The notes: generated by a model not told the origin, from the sequence alone. A DNA stretch of 10,550 bases from Pseudomonadota bacterium (GCA_021812845.1 JAKAML010000017.1:1-10550); one strand, 5' to 3'; counted from the stretch's first letter, positions 1 to 6,666 are shown. Program-made: numbers and translations.

Positions 1-148
1 AGGCCTGCGCGAAGGGCTGTCTGCAATCTCATGATACGATCCTGTCGAATGAGCTTTGACGCGCGCCAGCACCATGCCGGACGCGCGCAGCGCCAAGGGC
101 AGATGCCCACGCGCCGTTGCCCGCAGCAGCGGGCCCGTCATCGATGGA

Positions 149-568
149 TCAGGTTCGGGGAGGTGGAGTTTCAGGCCGGATGGATCGCTTCGGCGGCCGA
201 TCAGGCTCCGCCGCGTCGAACCTCTGGGCGACGAGCAGGCTCACCAGGAGCGGGCGAGGCAGATTGCCGAAGATCTTGTAGCACTTGGCGAGGCACGCTT
301 CGGGTGGGCAGGCCTTCTGCGGATCGCAACAGGGGCAGTCGGCCGAGCCCGACTTTTCCATCATCTTCTCGCAGTCGGTCATCCCCACCATGCCGGACAT
401 GTCGTGAGGAGCAAGAGCGGCGGCGCGATGATCCGTTGCCCCGTGCTGTGTCAGGTGCGGTCCGGCGAGGGCCGAGCCGAGCGGCGCGGTGGCCACCGCC
501 AGCGCGACGAGCAGGACGATGATGAGGCGCTGCAAGGACACGCGACCATGCCTCCCAAACAGCATCAT
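149..568 (-). CDS. small exported Cys/Met/His-rich protein, putative metal-binding
   Basis: The product is a 139-residue protein that I do not recognise with certainty. Residues 1-35 look like a Sec signal peptide: Arg-containing n-region, hydrophobic core LIIVLLVALAVA, then SALA before the predicted mature start at Gly36. The mature part has a His/Met stretch (HDMSGMVGM, about residues 55-63). A cluster of seven cysteines follows (C66, C78, C80, C81, C87, C92, C96), and the tail is Pro/Arg-rich. This composition resembles small periplasmic proteins often found near copper-handling genes; metal binding is inference. The frame stays open upstream to 760, but I chose the double ATG at 563-568 because the signal peptide starts there and AGAGAGG lies just upstream. 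An internal GTG before SLQRL is another possible start. It lies 160 bases downstream of, and on the same strand as, the HTH remnant. Confidence 0.55.
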   Translation of the reverse strand: MMLFGRHGRVSLQRLIIVLLVALAVATAPLGSALAGPHLTQHGATDHRAAALAPHDMSGMVGMTDCEKMMEKSGSADCPCCDPQKACPPEACLAKCYKIFGNLPRPLLVSLLVAQRFDAAEPDRPPKRSIRPETPPPRT

Positions 569-728
569 CCTCTCTTGGCGTCCGAGGTCAAGTCGTCGAA
601 TACGGCATTCGTTCACGTTCTCGCGCGCATGGCCCGCATGGTTAAGCGCGGCACAGATCCCTGCCGCACACACTTTCGCGTCATACGCCAGCTCCGCCTC
701 GAAAGCCGATCGAAGCTGACAACTCGAG

Positions 729-974
729 CTATTGCTTCTTGTTCGATACGCGCGTCTCATCCGGCAGCTGACCTGCCGACACCTTCAGCCCCTTGGCGAT
801 CTTGTCGAGGATGACCACGGTCGGTTTCCTGACGCCGCGCTCGATGCCGCTGCTGTAGGTCCGATGTAAACCGCAATGGCCGGCAGAGCTCTCCTGCGAG
901 AAGCCTTTGAACCGCCCCGGGATTGCCGGAGGCTCCAGCTCTTGAGAGACGGGAGCCACGACGATGCGCGTCAT
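729..974 (-). pseudogene. XRE/Cro-C1 family HTH regulator, 5' part disrupted
   Basis: The frame encodes 81 residues. From residue 24 onward it follows the XRE-type helix-turn-helix domain closely: GFSQESSAGHCGLHRTYSSG, then IERGVRKPTVVILDKIAKGL, then KVSAGQL. Helices 2-5 are therefore present. Helix 1, normally an Arg/Leu-rich segment just before GFSQE, is replaced by an unrelated Pro-rich stretch (ELEPPAIPGRFK). Another frame on the same strand reads LRQSRG at 914-931, which is what this family has before GFSQE. An 11-base insertion near 903-916 would explain both the shift and the odd N-terminus. No start codon precedes LRQSRG in that frame before a stop. I therefore call a remnant, although a truncated protein starting at 974 could still be made. 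It could once have regulated the exported protein downstream. Confidence 0.55.
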
Positions 975-1135
975 TGCAATCGTGCGACGGGTCGCGCGCG
1001 GGCTTCGAAGCCTCGCGCCCGAGCCCTATCCTTCGACAAAGGCGTCGCTCCCGGCGCCCGGCCGGCGTAACGTCACTGGACAGGGTGCATTCGCGCGCGT
1101 CGCCGGATGCGACAAGAGTTTCGGGGCGGGGTGGC

Positions 1136-2542
1136 ATGACACATTCCCAGGACATCGGCAGCACGCGGTACGTCTTCGCGTCGCTGAAGGAGCTGTTGGC
1201 CAAGGCGTCGCCGCCGCGGGCGGGTGACCGGCTCGCAGGCATCGCGGCCGCGACCGCCGAGGAGAACGTCGCCGCCAAGCTCGCGCTCTCCGACGTGCCG
1301 CTCAAATCCATCCTGGCCCAGCCGCTGATCCCCTACGAGAACGACGACGTCACGCGGCTGATCCTCGACCGGCACGACGCGCGTGCGTTTGCGCCTGTCT
1401 CCCACATGACGGTCGGCGAGTTTCGCGAGCATCTGCTGTCGCACGCGACCACCGCGGACACTCTCGCCGCACTCGCTCCGGGCATCACCCCGGAGATGGC
1501 GGCGGCCGTCTCCAAGCTCATGCGCAATCAGGATCTGATTCTGGCGGCCCGCAAGTGCAGTGTCGTGACGCGCTTTCGCAATACCCTCGGACTTCCGGGC
1601 ACCATGGCCGTGCGCCTGCAGCCGAACCACCCGACCGACGATCTCGCCGGCATCATGGCGGTAATCGCCGACGGGCTGATGTACGGCTGCGGCGATGCCG
1701 TCATCGGCATCAACCCGGCGACCGATCAGCCCGCGCGCATCGAGGCCATGCTCCGGATGCTCGACGATATCATCTTGCGCTACGAGATCCCGACGCAGGC
1801 GTGCGTGCTGTGCCACGTCACGACCGCCCTCGATCTCATGGCCAAGGCCGTGCCGGCCGACCTCGTGTTCCAGTCGATCGGCGGCACCGAGGCGACCAAC
1901 CGCTCGTTCGGCATCACGCTCGATATGCTGGGCGCGGCGAACGAGGCTGCGCGCGCGTTGAGGCGCGGCACGATGGGTCGGAATGTCATGTACTTCGAGA
2001 CCGGGCAGGGTTCCGCGCTTTCGGCCGGCGCGCATCACGGTGTCGACCAGCAGACCTGCGAGGCGCGGGCCTATGCCGTGGCGCGCGCGTTCGAACCGTT
2101 GCTCGTCAACACGGTCGTCGGCTTCATCGGACCCGAGTATCTCTACGACGGCAAGGAGATCCTGCGCGCGGCGCTGGAGGACCATTTCTGCGGCAAGCTC
2201 CTCGGCCTGCCGATGGGCGTCGACGTCTGCTACACCAACCACGCCGAGGCCGATCAGGACGACATGGACATCGTGCTCACCGCGCTCGCCGCGGCGGGCG
2301 TCACCTACGTCATGGGCGTGCCCGGAGCCGACGACGTCATGCTCGGCTACCAGTCGACATCGTTCCATGACGCGCTGTTCGTCCGCGAGGCGTTCGGGCT
2401 GAGGCGCGCGCCCGAGTTCGAGGCGTGGCTCGCGCGAATGGCGATCACCGACGATGCAGGGCGGCTTCTGCCGCCCGCACCCGGGCATAGGCTCGTCGCC
2501 AGCGTGCAGGCCGCAGCCCGCGAGCGGGAGGCGGCGTCATGA
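1136..2542 (+). CDS. eutB: ethanolamine ammonia-lyase, large (catalytic) subunit EutB
   Basis: This is the 468-residue alpha subunit of adenosylcobalamin-dependent ethanolamine ammonia-lyase (EC 4.3.1.7), which converts ethanolamine to acetaldehyde and ammonia. It covers the whole TIM-barrel family; the E. coli protein is about 453 residues. Substrate-site residues known from E. coli EutB are all visible: Arg160 and Gln162 in RLQPNHPTDD, Asn193 in GINPATD, Glu288 in FETGQGSALSAG, Asp363 in GVDVCYTNHAEADQDD, and Met393 in YVMGVPGADD. Numbering is within one residue of E. coli, which supports the ATG at 1136; the in-frame sequence upstream is unrelated. The purine-rich GGGGCGGGG just upstream is a modest ribosome site. 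The stop overlaps the eutC start (ATGA), so translation is probably coupled. No eut shell, transporter, reactivase or regulator gene is in the window, and no cobalamin riboswitch was recognised upstream. Confidence 0.97.
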   Translation: MTHSQDIGSTRYVFASLKELLAKASPPRAGDRLAGIAAATAEENVAAKLALSDVPLKSILAQPLIPYENDDVTRLILDRHDARAFAPVSHMTVGEFREHLLSHATTADTLAALAPGITPEMAAAVSKLMRNQDLILAARKCSVVTRFRNTLGLPGTMAVRLQPNHPTDDLAGIMAVIADGLMYGCGDAVIGINPATDQPARIEAMLRMLDDIILRYEIPTQACVLCHVTTALDLMAKAVPADLVFQSIGGTEATNRSFGITLDMLGAANEAARALRRGTMGRNVMYFETGQGSALSAGAHHGVDQQTCEARAYAVARAFEPLLVNTVVGFIGPEYLYDGKEILRAALEDHFCGKLLGLPMGVDVCYTNHAEADQDDMDIVLTALAAAGVTYVMGVPGADDVMLGYQSTSFHDALFVREAFGLRRAPEFEAWLARMAITDDAGRLLPPAPGHRLVASVQAAAREREAAS

Positions 2543-3327
2543 CCGGAGCTCCGCGCGATCCATGGCAAGGGCTTGGAGCGCAGACACCGGCGCGGATCGC
2601 GCTCGGCCGCACCGGCTCGTCGCTGCCGACGCGCGAGGTGCTGGCATTTTCGCTGGCGCACGCGCAGGCGCGCGATGCCGTGCACGCCGAGCTCGATCGT
2701 AGGTCACTCGCCGCGCGATTGCGCACCTTGGGGCTCGATGCAATCGAAGCCGGGAGCCGGGCGCGCGACCGCGCCACCTACCTGCGCCGCCCCGACCTCG
2801 GCCGGCAACTCGACGACGCATCGCGCGAGCGAATGAGGATCGCGGTGCATGGCAAGGGGTGCGATCTCGCGCTGATGATCGGTGACGGGCTTTCGGCAAC
2901 AGGCGTCGCGGCCCATGCACCGGCACTGGTCGGCGCGCTGCTCCCTCATGTGACGGCGCTTGGGCTGACGCTCGGACCGGTCGTCATCGCCGAAGGAGCG
3001 CGCGTTGCACTCGGCGACGAGATCGGTGCGCTCCTTCGCGCGCGGCTCGTCGCGGTGCTGATCGGCGAGCGCCCGGGGCTCTCGGCCGCCGACAGCCTCA
3101 GCGTCTACCTGACCTACGCCCCGCGCCCCGGCCGCACGGACGCCGAGCGGAACTGCATCTCGAATATCCGCCCGGACGGGCTCGCGCCCGAGGCCGCCGC
3201 GCACAACCTTGGGTGGATCGTCAGGGCCGCACTCGCGCTCCAGGTTACGGGCGTAGCGCTGAAGGACGGGAGCGGCGGCGGTGTCGATGTCATCGGGACC
3301 GAGGCCCTCGCTGCGCCGACGCGATAA
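2539..3327 (+). CDS. eutC: ethanolamine ammonia-lyase, small subunit EutC
   Basis: This is the 262-residue beta subunit of ethanolamine ammonia-lyase. With EutB it forms the adenosylcobalamin-binding heterodimers of the hexameric enzyme. Family motifs are present: HGKGCDLALMIGDGLSATGV (about 104-123), then IGERPGLSAADSLSVYLTY (175-193) and RNCISNIRPDGL (204-215), the last two forming the conserved C-terminal core that contacts cobalamin. It is somewhat shorter than E. coli EutC (about 295 residues), the difference being mainly the variable N-terminus. The ATG overlaps the eutB stop and has GGGAGG seven bases upstream, inside the end of eutB. Together the pair would supply carbon and nitrogen from phosphatidylethanolamine-derived ethanolamine. 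Acetaldehyde handling must be encoded elsewhere, since no aldehyde dehydrogenase lies nearby. Confidence 0.96.
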   Translation: MTGAPRDPWQGLGAQTPARIALGRTGSSLPTREVLAFSLAHAQARDAVHAELDRRSLAARLRTLGLDAIEAGSRARDRATYLRRPDLGRQLDDASRERMRIAVHGKGCDLALMIGDGLSATGVAAHAPALVGALLPHVTALGLTLGPVVIAEGARVALGDEIGALLRARLVAVLIGERPGLSAADSLSVYLTYAPRPGRTDAERNCISNIRPDGLAPEAAAHNLGWIVRAALALQVTGVALKDGSGGGVDVIGTEALAAPTR

Positions 3328-3332
3328 CTCGC

Positions 3333-3348
3333 AGCGGCCGAGGCCGCT
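3333..3348 (+). terminator. possible intrinsic terminator hairpin after eutC
   Basis: AGCGGCC and GGCCGCT form a perfect 7-base inverted repeat, realistically a 6-base stem with a CGAG loop. It starts five bases after the eutC stop. It is GC-rich and well placed to end the eutBC transcript. No run of T follows, so it may act with Rho or only protect the 3' end. Confidence 0.35.
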
Positions 3349-3448
3349 CAAGTCATTGTTCCGACACTCGTTTCACGGAAGCATTGGCAACTTGTCCGGT
3401 CGGCGCGAGGGTTTGGCTGCTGCCGACCGTGGGAATATTCTCGGGGCC

Positions 3449-3480
3449 ATGTCGGCGCGGCTGCGCCCCGTCCGTCTTGA
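3449..3480 (+). promoter_or_regulatory. candidate ECF42-type promoter P1 of the DGPF/sigma operon
   Basis: ATGTCGG at 3449-3455 is followed by exactly 17 bases and then CGTCTTGA at 3473-3480. The same arrangement with identical conserved blocks occurs at 6143-6174. From memory, the promoter motif reported for ECF42 sigma factors is TGTCGA in the -35 region and CG(A/T)C in the -10 region; TGTCGG...CGTC differs by one base. Transcription would start near 3486, about 55 bases before the first DGPF gene, and run through the sigma gene itself, which implies autoregulation. Assignment to this sigma factor is inference. Confidence 0.6.
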
Positions 3481-3539
3481 GTTCAGTTCCGTCGGAAGAC
3501 CGACATGAACATCCCCCTGGACCGCACAAGGAGCCGCAC

Positions 3540-3971
3540 ATGAAAGTCATGGTCATCGTCAAGGCGAGCAAAGCGTCGGAAGCCGGCGAGATGCCGGACC
3601 AGGAACTGCTGACCGCCATGGGCAGCTACAACGAGGAGCTGGTCAAGGCGGGCATCATGCTTGCGGGCGACGGCCTGCATCCGAGCATCAAGGGCAAGCG
3701 GGTCCGGTTCGAGGGCAAGGACCGCACCGTGATCGACGGACCGTTCGCCGAGACCAAGGAGCTGATCGCCGGCTACTGGCTGTGGAAGGTCGCGGACATG
3801 GACGAGGCCGTGGCGTGGCTGAAGCGCTGCCCCAACCCGCACCACGAGGTGACCGAGGTCGAGATCCGTCCGGTGTTCGAGGCCGACGATTTCGGCGAGG
3901 CGTTCACGCCCGAGCTGCGTGCCCGGGAGGCGCGCGTCTTTGCCGAGGCGGCGAAGAACCGGCAGAAGTGA
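3540..3971 (+). CDS. YCII-related / DGPF-domain protein 1
   Basis: This 143-residue cytoplasmic protein belongs to the YCII/DGPF family, a dimeric alpha-beta ferredoxin-like fold with no settled biochemical role. The name-giving motif is seen as VIDGPFAETKE (DGPF at residues 66-69), preceded by a typical N-terminal strand (MKVMVIVKAS) and followed by GYWLWKVADMDEAVAWLKRC and VTEVEIRPVFE. The C-terminus carries a charged helical extension (TPELRAREARVFAEAAK). The ATG at 3540 has AAGGAG six bases upstream. The longer open frame upstream has no family similarity. It is first in the unit with a second DGPF gene and an ECF42-type sigma gene; genetic linkage of DGPF genes with ECF42 is an established pattern. 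A possible 12-residue leader ORF ends across its start codon. Confidence 0.92.
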   Translation: MKVMVIVKASKASEAGEMPDQELLTAMGSYNEELVKAGIMLAGDGLHPSIKGKRVRFEGKDRTVIDGPFAETKELIAGYWLWKVADMDEAVAWLKRCPNPHHEVTEVEIRPVFEADDFGEAFTPELRAREARVFAEAAKNRQK

Positions 3972-4020
3972 GTTCGCCCTCCTCTCCCCGGCCGCATCGT
4001 CCCCGTCACGGAGCCCCGAC

Positions 4021-4386
4021 ATGCAGTACGCGATCCTCTGCTATCACGACGAGAAGGTCACCTGCGCCTGGTCCAAGCAGCACGACGACGAGATCATGGC
4101 GAAGCTCGGCGCGGTCATGGAGAAGCACAAGAGCAAGCTCGGACCCGTGGCGCGGCTCCTGCCGACGACCGCCGCGACGACGCTGCGGAAGGATCGAGAT
4201 CCGCCGCTGGTCATCGACGGCCCGTTCGCCGAGACCAAGGAGCAGTTCCTCGGCTTCTACGTCGTCGACTGCGCGACGCTCGACGAGGCGCTCGACTTCG
4301 CGCGCGAGCTTGCCGCGGTCAATCCCGGCGGCGCCTACGAGATCCGGCCCGTCGCGGCGTTCTATCCCGACAAGGCCGCGTCGTGA
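4021..4386 (+). CDS. YCII-related / DGPF-domain protein 2
   Basis: This second YCII/DGPF-family protein has 121 residues, close to the usual family length. It has the N-terminal strand MQYAILCYHDE and the motif VIDGPFAETKEQFLGFYVVD (DGPF at residues 66-69, the same position as in protein 1). The end, YEIRPVAAFYPD, matches the usual C-terminal strand. ACGGAG lies seven bases before the ATG. It is 49 bases downstream of protein 1, and its TGA overlaps the GTG start of the sigma gene (GTGA), so translation of the two is likely coupled. DNA around the motif is nearly identical between the two DGPF genes over about 22 bases, which may reflect shared constraint or gene conversion. Its function is unknown; the partnership with ECF42 is known only from context and family surveys. 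Confidence 0.92.
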   Translation: MQYAILCYHDEKVTCAWSKQHDDEIMAKLGAVMEKHKSKLGPVARLLPTTAATTLRKDRDPPLVIDGPFAETKEQFLGFYVVDCATLDEALDFARELAAVNPGGAYEIRPVAAFYPDKAAS

Positions 4387-5636
4387 CGGGAGACGGCTGG
4401 ATCAGCGACGTCATCGTCGCGGCCCGGCCGCAGGCCATGGCGGCCCTGGTCCGCTATTTCCGCGATCTCGACGCGGCCGAGGAAGCCTTCCAGGAGGCGT
4501 GCCTGCGCGCCTTGCGAGCGTGGCCGAAGAACGGCCCGCCGCGCGACACCGCCGCCTGGCTGGTCATGGTCGGCCGCAATGCCGGCATCGACCGCGTGCG
4601 CAAGAACCAGAGGATGCGGCCGCTTCCGCCCGACGACCAGATCTCCGACCTCTCCGACGTCGAGGAGACCGAGGCCCTGCGCATCGACGAGGCCGACTAC
4701 CGCGACGACATCCTGCGGCTCTTGTTCGTGTGCTGCCATCCCGACCTGCCGGCGACGCAGCAGATCGCCCTCGCCCTGCGTATCGTGTCGGGGCTCGACG
4801 TCCGGCAGATCGCCCGCGCATTCGTGGTCTCCGAGGCGGCGATGGAGCAGCGCATCACCCGTGCCAAGAGCCGCATCGCGGCGGCGAGCGTGCCGTTCGA
4901 GGCGCCGGGCGCCGTCGAGCGCAGCGAGCGCATCGGCGCCGTCGCCGCGATGATCTACCTCGTCTTCAACGAGGGCTACACCACCAACGTCGCCGAGCAC
5001 GGCGCGAAGGCGCCCTTGTGCGCGGAGGCGATCCGGCTCGCGCGGCTGCTGCTGCGGCTCTTCCCCACGGAGCCCGAGATCATGGCGCTCCTCGCCCTGC
5101 TGCTGCTGCAGCAGTCGCGGTCGGCCGCACGCTTCGATGCCGACGGCGCCATCGTCCTGCTCGAGCACCAGGATCGCGCGTCGTGGGACCGGCGCCTGAT
5201 CGCGGAAGGCCTCGCGCTCGTCGACAAGGCGATCCGCCGGCGCCGCCCGGGCCCCTATCAGGTCCAGGCCGCGATCGCGGCACTTCACGCCCGCGCGGCG
5301 ACCTTCGCCGAAACGGACTGGCAGGAGATCGCGCTGCTCTACGGCACTCTGGAGGTCATGCAGCCGTCGCCGGTGGTCACCCTCAATCGCGCCGTCGCGG
5401 TGTCGAGGACGCGCGGCGCCGCCGAGGCGCTGACGCTGATCGAGCCGCTCGCGGGCAAGCTCGCGGCCTACTTCTATTTCCATGGAGCGCGGGGCGCGTT
5501 CCTCAAGGAGCTCGGCCGCGACGACGAGGCCCGCACGGCCTTTGGCCGCGCCATCGCGCTCGCCAACACGCCCGCCGAGGCGGCACACATCCGCGCCGCC
5601 CTCGACAGCCTGTCTCGAACGGACAAGACGCGATGA
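4383..5636 (+). CDS. ECF42-type RNA polymerase sigma factor with C-terminal extension
   Basis: This 417-residue extracytoplasmic-function sigma factor is about twice the length of a classical ECF. Region sigma2 is at about residues 20-78 (ALVRYFRDLDAAEEAFQEAC ... AAWLVMVGRNAGIDRVRKNQ). Region sigma4 is at about 108-165, with the helix-turn-helix around SGLDVRQIARAFVVSEAAME. The remaining 250 residues match the ECF42 extension: MIYLVFNEGYTTN (190-202), a helical LARLLLRLFPTEPEIMALLA stretch, YGTLEVMQPSPVVTLNRAVA (320-339), and a final TPR-like helix pair ending FLKELGRDDEARTAFGRAIA. In ECF42 proteins this extension, rather than an anti-sigma factor, is thought to control activity; no anti-sigma gene is present here. 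The GTG start overlaps the previous stop. Its own stop overlaps the next ATG. It probably transcribes from P1 and P2. Confidence 0.93.
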   Translation: MTGDGWISDVIVAARPQAMAALVRYFRDLDAAEEAFQEACLRALRAWPKNGPPRDTAAWLVMVGRNAGIDRVRKNQRMRPLPPDDQISDLSDVEETEALRIDEADYRDDILRLLFVCCHPDLPATQQIALALRIVSGLDVRQIARAFVVSEAAMEQRITRAKSRIAAASVPFEAPGAVERSERIGAVAAMIYLVFNEGYTTNVAEHGAKAPLCAEAIRLARLLLRLFPTEPEIMALLALLLLQQSRSAARFDADGAIVLLEHQDRASWDRRLIAEGLALVDKAIRRRRPGPYQVQAAIAALHARAATFAETDWQEIALLYGTLEVMQPSPVVTLNRAVAVSRTRGAAEALTLIEPLAGKLAAYFYFHGARGAFLKELGRDDEARTAFGRAIALANTPAEAAHIRAALDSLSRTDKTR

Positions 5637-6127
5637 GCACCGAGAGGCCGTATCGCTTCCATCAGCTCGAGCGCCACGAGGCGCCCTTCCTCGCCGCGCT
5701 CATGAGCGTCTTCGGCGAGGCCTTCGACGACCGCGAGACCTACCTCGGCGCCGTGCCGTCCGAGACCTACCTCGCGCAGCTCCTGGGCCGGGATCACTTC
5801 ATCGCGATCGTGGCGCTGGCGGAGCACGAGGTCGTCGGCGGGCTGACCGCCTATCGGCTCGACAAGCCCGAGCAGGTGCGATCGGAGATCTACATCTACG
5901 ACCTCGCAGTCGCGCCGGCACACCGGCGGCGGCGGGTCGCGACGGGCTTGATCGAGGCCCTGCGCCGGACCGCCGCCGGGCTTGGGGCTTACGTCATCTT
6001 CGTCCAGGCCGACCTGGTGGACGCGCCCGCGATCGCCCTCTACGAAACGCTCGGAACCCGCGAGACCGCCCTTCATTTCGACATCGAAGTGCCGAACGGT
6101 CGAGGACGCCGCACCGACAGCCGATGA
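5633..6127 (+). CDS. GNAT acetyltransferase, AAC(3)-I (aminoglycoside 3-N-acetyltransferase) family
   Basis: This 164-residue GNAT-fold protein resembles AAC(3)-I enzymes, which acetylate the 3-amino group of gentamicin-type aminoglycosides, along most of its length. Diagnostic stretches are FGEAFDDRETYLGAVPSETY (27-46), RSEIYIYDLAVAPAHRR (83-99), LGAYVIFVQAD (117-127) and ALYETLGTRETALHFDIE (135-152). These correspond to RSEIYIYDLAVSGEHRR, LGAYVIYVQAD and ALYTKLGIREEVMHFDID in AAC(3)-Ia as I remember it. The acetyl-CoA pyrophosphate loop, normally RRxGxA, reads RRRRVA (98-103), so the conserved glycine is Arg101. That change may weaken or alter cofactor binding. The ATG overlaps the sigma-factor stop, making it a member of the ECF42 operon. 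Family membership is clear; aminoglycoside activity is untested, and a different amine substrate is possible. Confidence 0.9.
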   Translation: MSTERPYRFHQLERHEAPFLAALMSVFGEAFDDRETYLGAVPSETYLAQLLGRDHFIAIVALAEHEVVGGLTAYRLDKPEQVRSEIYIYDLAVAPAHRRRRVATGLIEALRRTAAGLGAYVIFVQADLVDAPAIALYETLGTRETALHFDIEVPNGRGRRTDSR

Positions 6128-6142
6128 AAATTCCGGAGCCCG

Positions 6143-6174
6143 ATGTCGGGTTCGACAGCTTTCGGACGTCTTGA
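6143..6174 (+). promoter_or_regulatory. candidate ECF42-type promoter P2 upstream of the VOC genes
   Basis: ATGTCGG at 6143-6149, a 17-base spacer and CGTCTTGA at 6167-6174 reproduce the P1 sequence exactly in both conserved blocks and in spacing. The spacers themselves are unrelated, so this is not a simple duplication of the upstream region. It begins 15 bases after the acetyltransferase stop. A start near 6180 would leave a leader of about 45 bases before the glyoxalase-like gene. It would place the VOC pair under the same sigma factor, as a separate or additional transcript. Confidence 0.6.
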
Positions 6175-6223
6175 ACCCGAGTGCCACTGCAGTGCCCCGT
6201 CAGACCGTAACAAGGAGCATCCC

Positions 6224-6625
6224 ATGTCCACCAAGCTGTTCGTCAACCTGCCCGTCCGCGACCTTCCGAGGTCGAAGGCGTTCTACGAAGCGCTCGGCTT
6301 CACGTTCAACCCCCAGTTCACCGACGACACCGCCGCGGCGATGGTCATCTCGGAGCACAACTACGCGATGCTGCTGACGCACGCGAAGTTCGAGAAGTTC
6401 GTGACGAAGCCCATTCCCGACGCGCGCGCGACGACGGGGGTGCTGATCGCGCTCTCACTCCCGAATCCCGAGGCCGTCGACACCCTGGTCACGAAGGCGC
6501 TCGACGCCGGCGGCAAGGAGCCGCGGCCGAAGCAGGATCACGGCTTCATGGTCCAGCGGACCTTCGAGGATCCCGACGGCCACACCTGGGAGCCCTTCTA
6601 CATGGACCCGACGTTCGTGAAGTAG
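6224..6625 (+). CDS. VOC-superfamily (glyoxalase/bleomycin-resistance-like) protein
   Basis: This 133-residue single-domain-length VOC protein has two beta-alpha-beta-beta-beta modules. It starts STKLFVNLPVRDLPRSKAFY and ends TFEDPDGHTWEPFYMDP, which are typical of a widespread family annotated as glyoxalase or lactoylglutathione lyase-like. The first metal-ligand position, His in true glyoxalase I, appears to be Asn8 (FVNLPV). Glu123 (HTWEPF) keeps the last ligand position. It may therefore bind metal differently, or bind and sequester a ligand rather than isomerise it. AAGGAG lies six bases before the ATG. It is 41 bases upstream of the next VOC gene and downstream of promoter P2. Genes of this family commonly accompany DGPF genes. 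The substrate is unknown. Confidence 0.88.
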   Translation: MSTKLFVNLPVRDLPRSKAFYEALGFTFNPQFTDDTAAAMVISEHNYAMLLTHAKFEKFVTKPIPDARATTGVLIALSLPNPEAVDTLVTKALDAGGKEPRPKQDHGFMVQRTFEDPDGHTWEPFYMDPTFVK

Positions 6626-6666
6626 CCGCGGCATCACGTCTGCCGCAACCGCAGGAGGCACCCGAC

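Noticed and set aside
1..141. A minus-strand frame starting at 141, eight bases after the stop of the exported Cys-rich protein and open to the window edge (MTGPLLRATARGHLPLALRA...).
   Set aside because: It has no family similarity I can recognise and no clear ribosome site. Only 47 codons are visible, with codon bias fading toward the edge.
923..1135. An N-terminal extension of 71 codons on EutB.
   Set aside because: It is not part of the family. The ATG at 1136 gives residue numbering that coincides with E. coli EutB.
975..1135. Search for a cobalamin riboswitch or sigma-54 promoter before eutB.
   Set aside because: Only 161 bases are available and no B12-box-like sequence or GGCAC-N5-TTGC element was seen.
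1073..2488. Long minus-strand open frame opposite eutB.
   Set aside because: The residue pattern is that of a complement of a GC-rich gene, and eutB on the plus strand is certain.
3433..3440. Short palindrome GAATATTC upstream of P1, considered as an operator.
   Set aside because: It is only eight bases, has no second copy, and similar palindromes are expected by chance.
4362..5588. Long minus-strand open frame opposite the sigma gene.
   Set aside because: It is a shadow of the sigma factor with no domain, signal or ribosome site.
3782..5632. A 617-codon stop-free stretch in the frame of the acetyltransferase.
   Set aside because: It is an Arg/Pro-rich antiframe of the DGPF and sigma genes, typical of high-GC DNA. 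Only the part from 5633 onward has family similarity.
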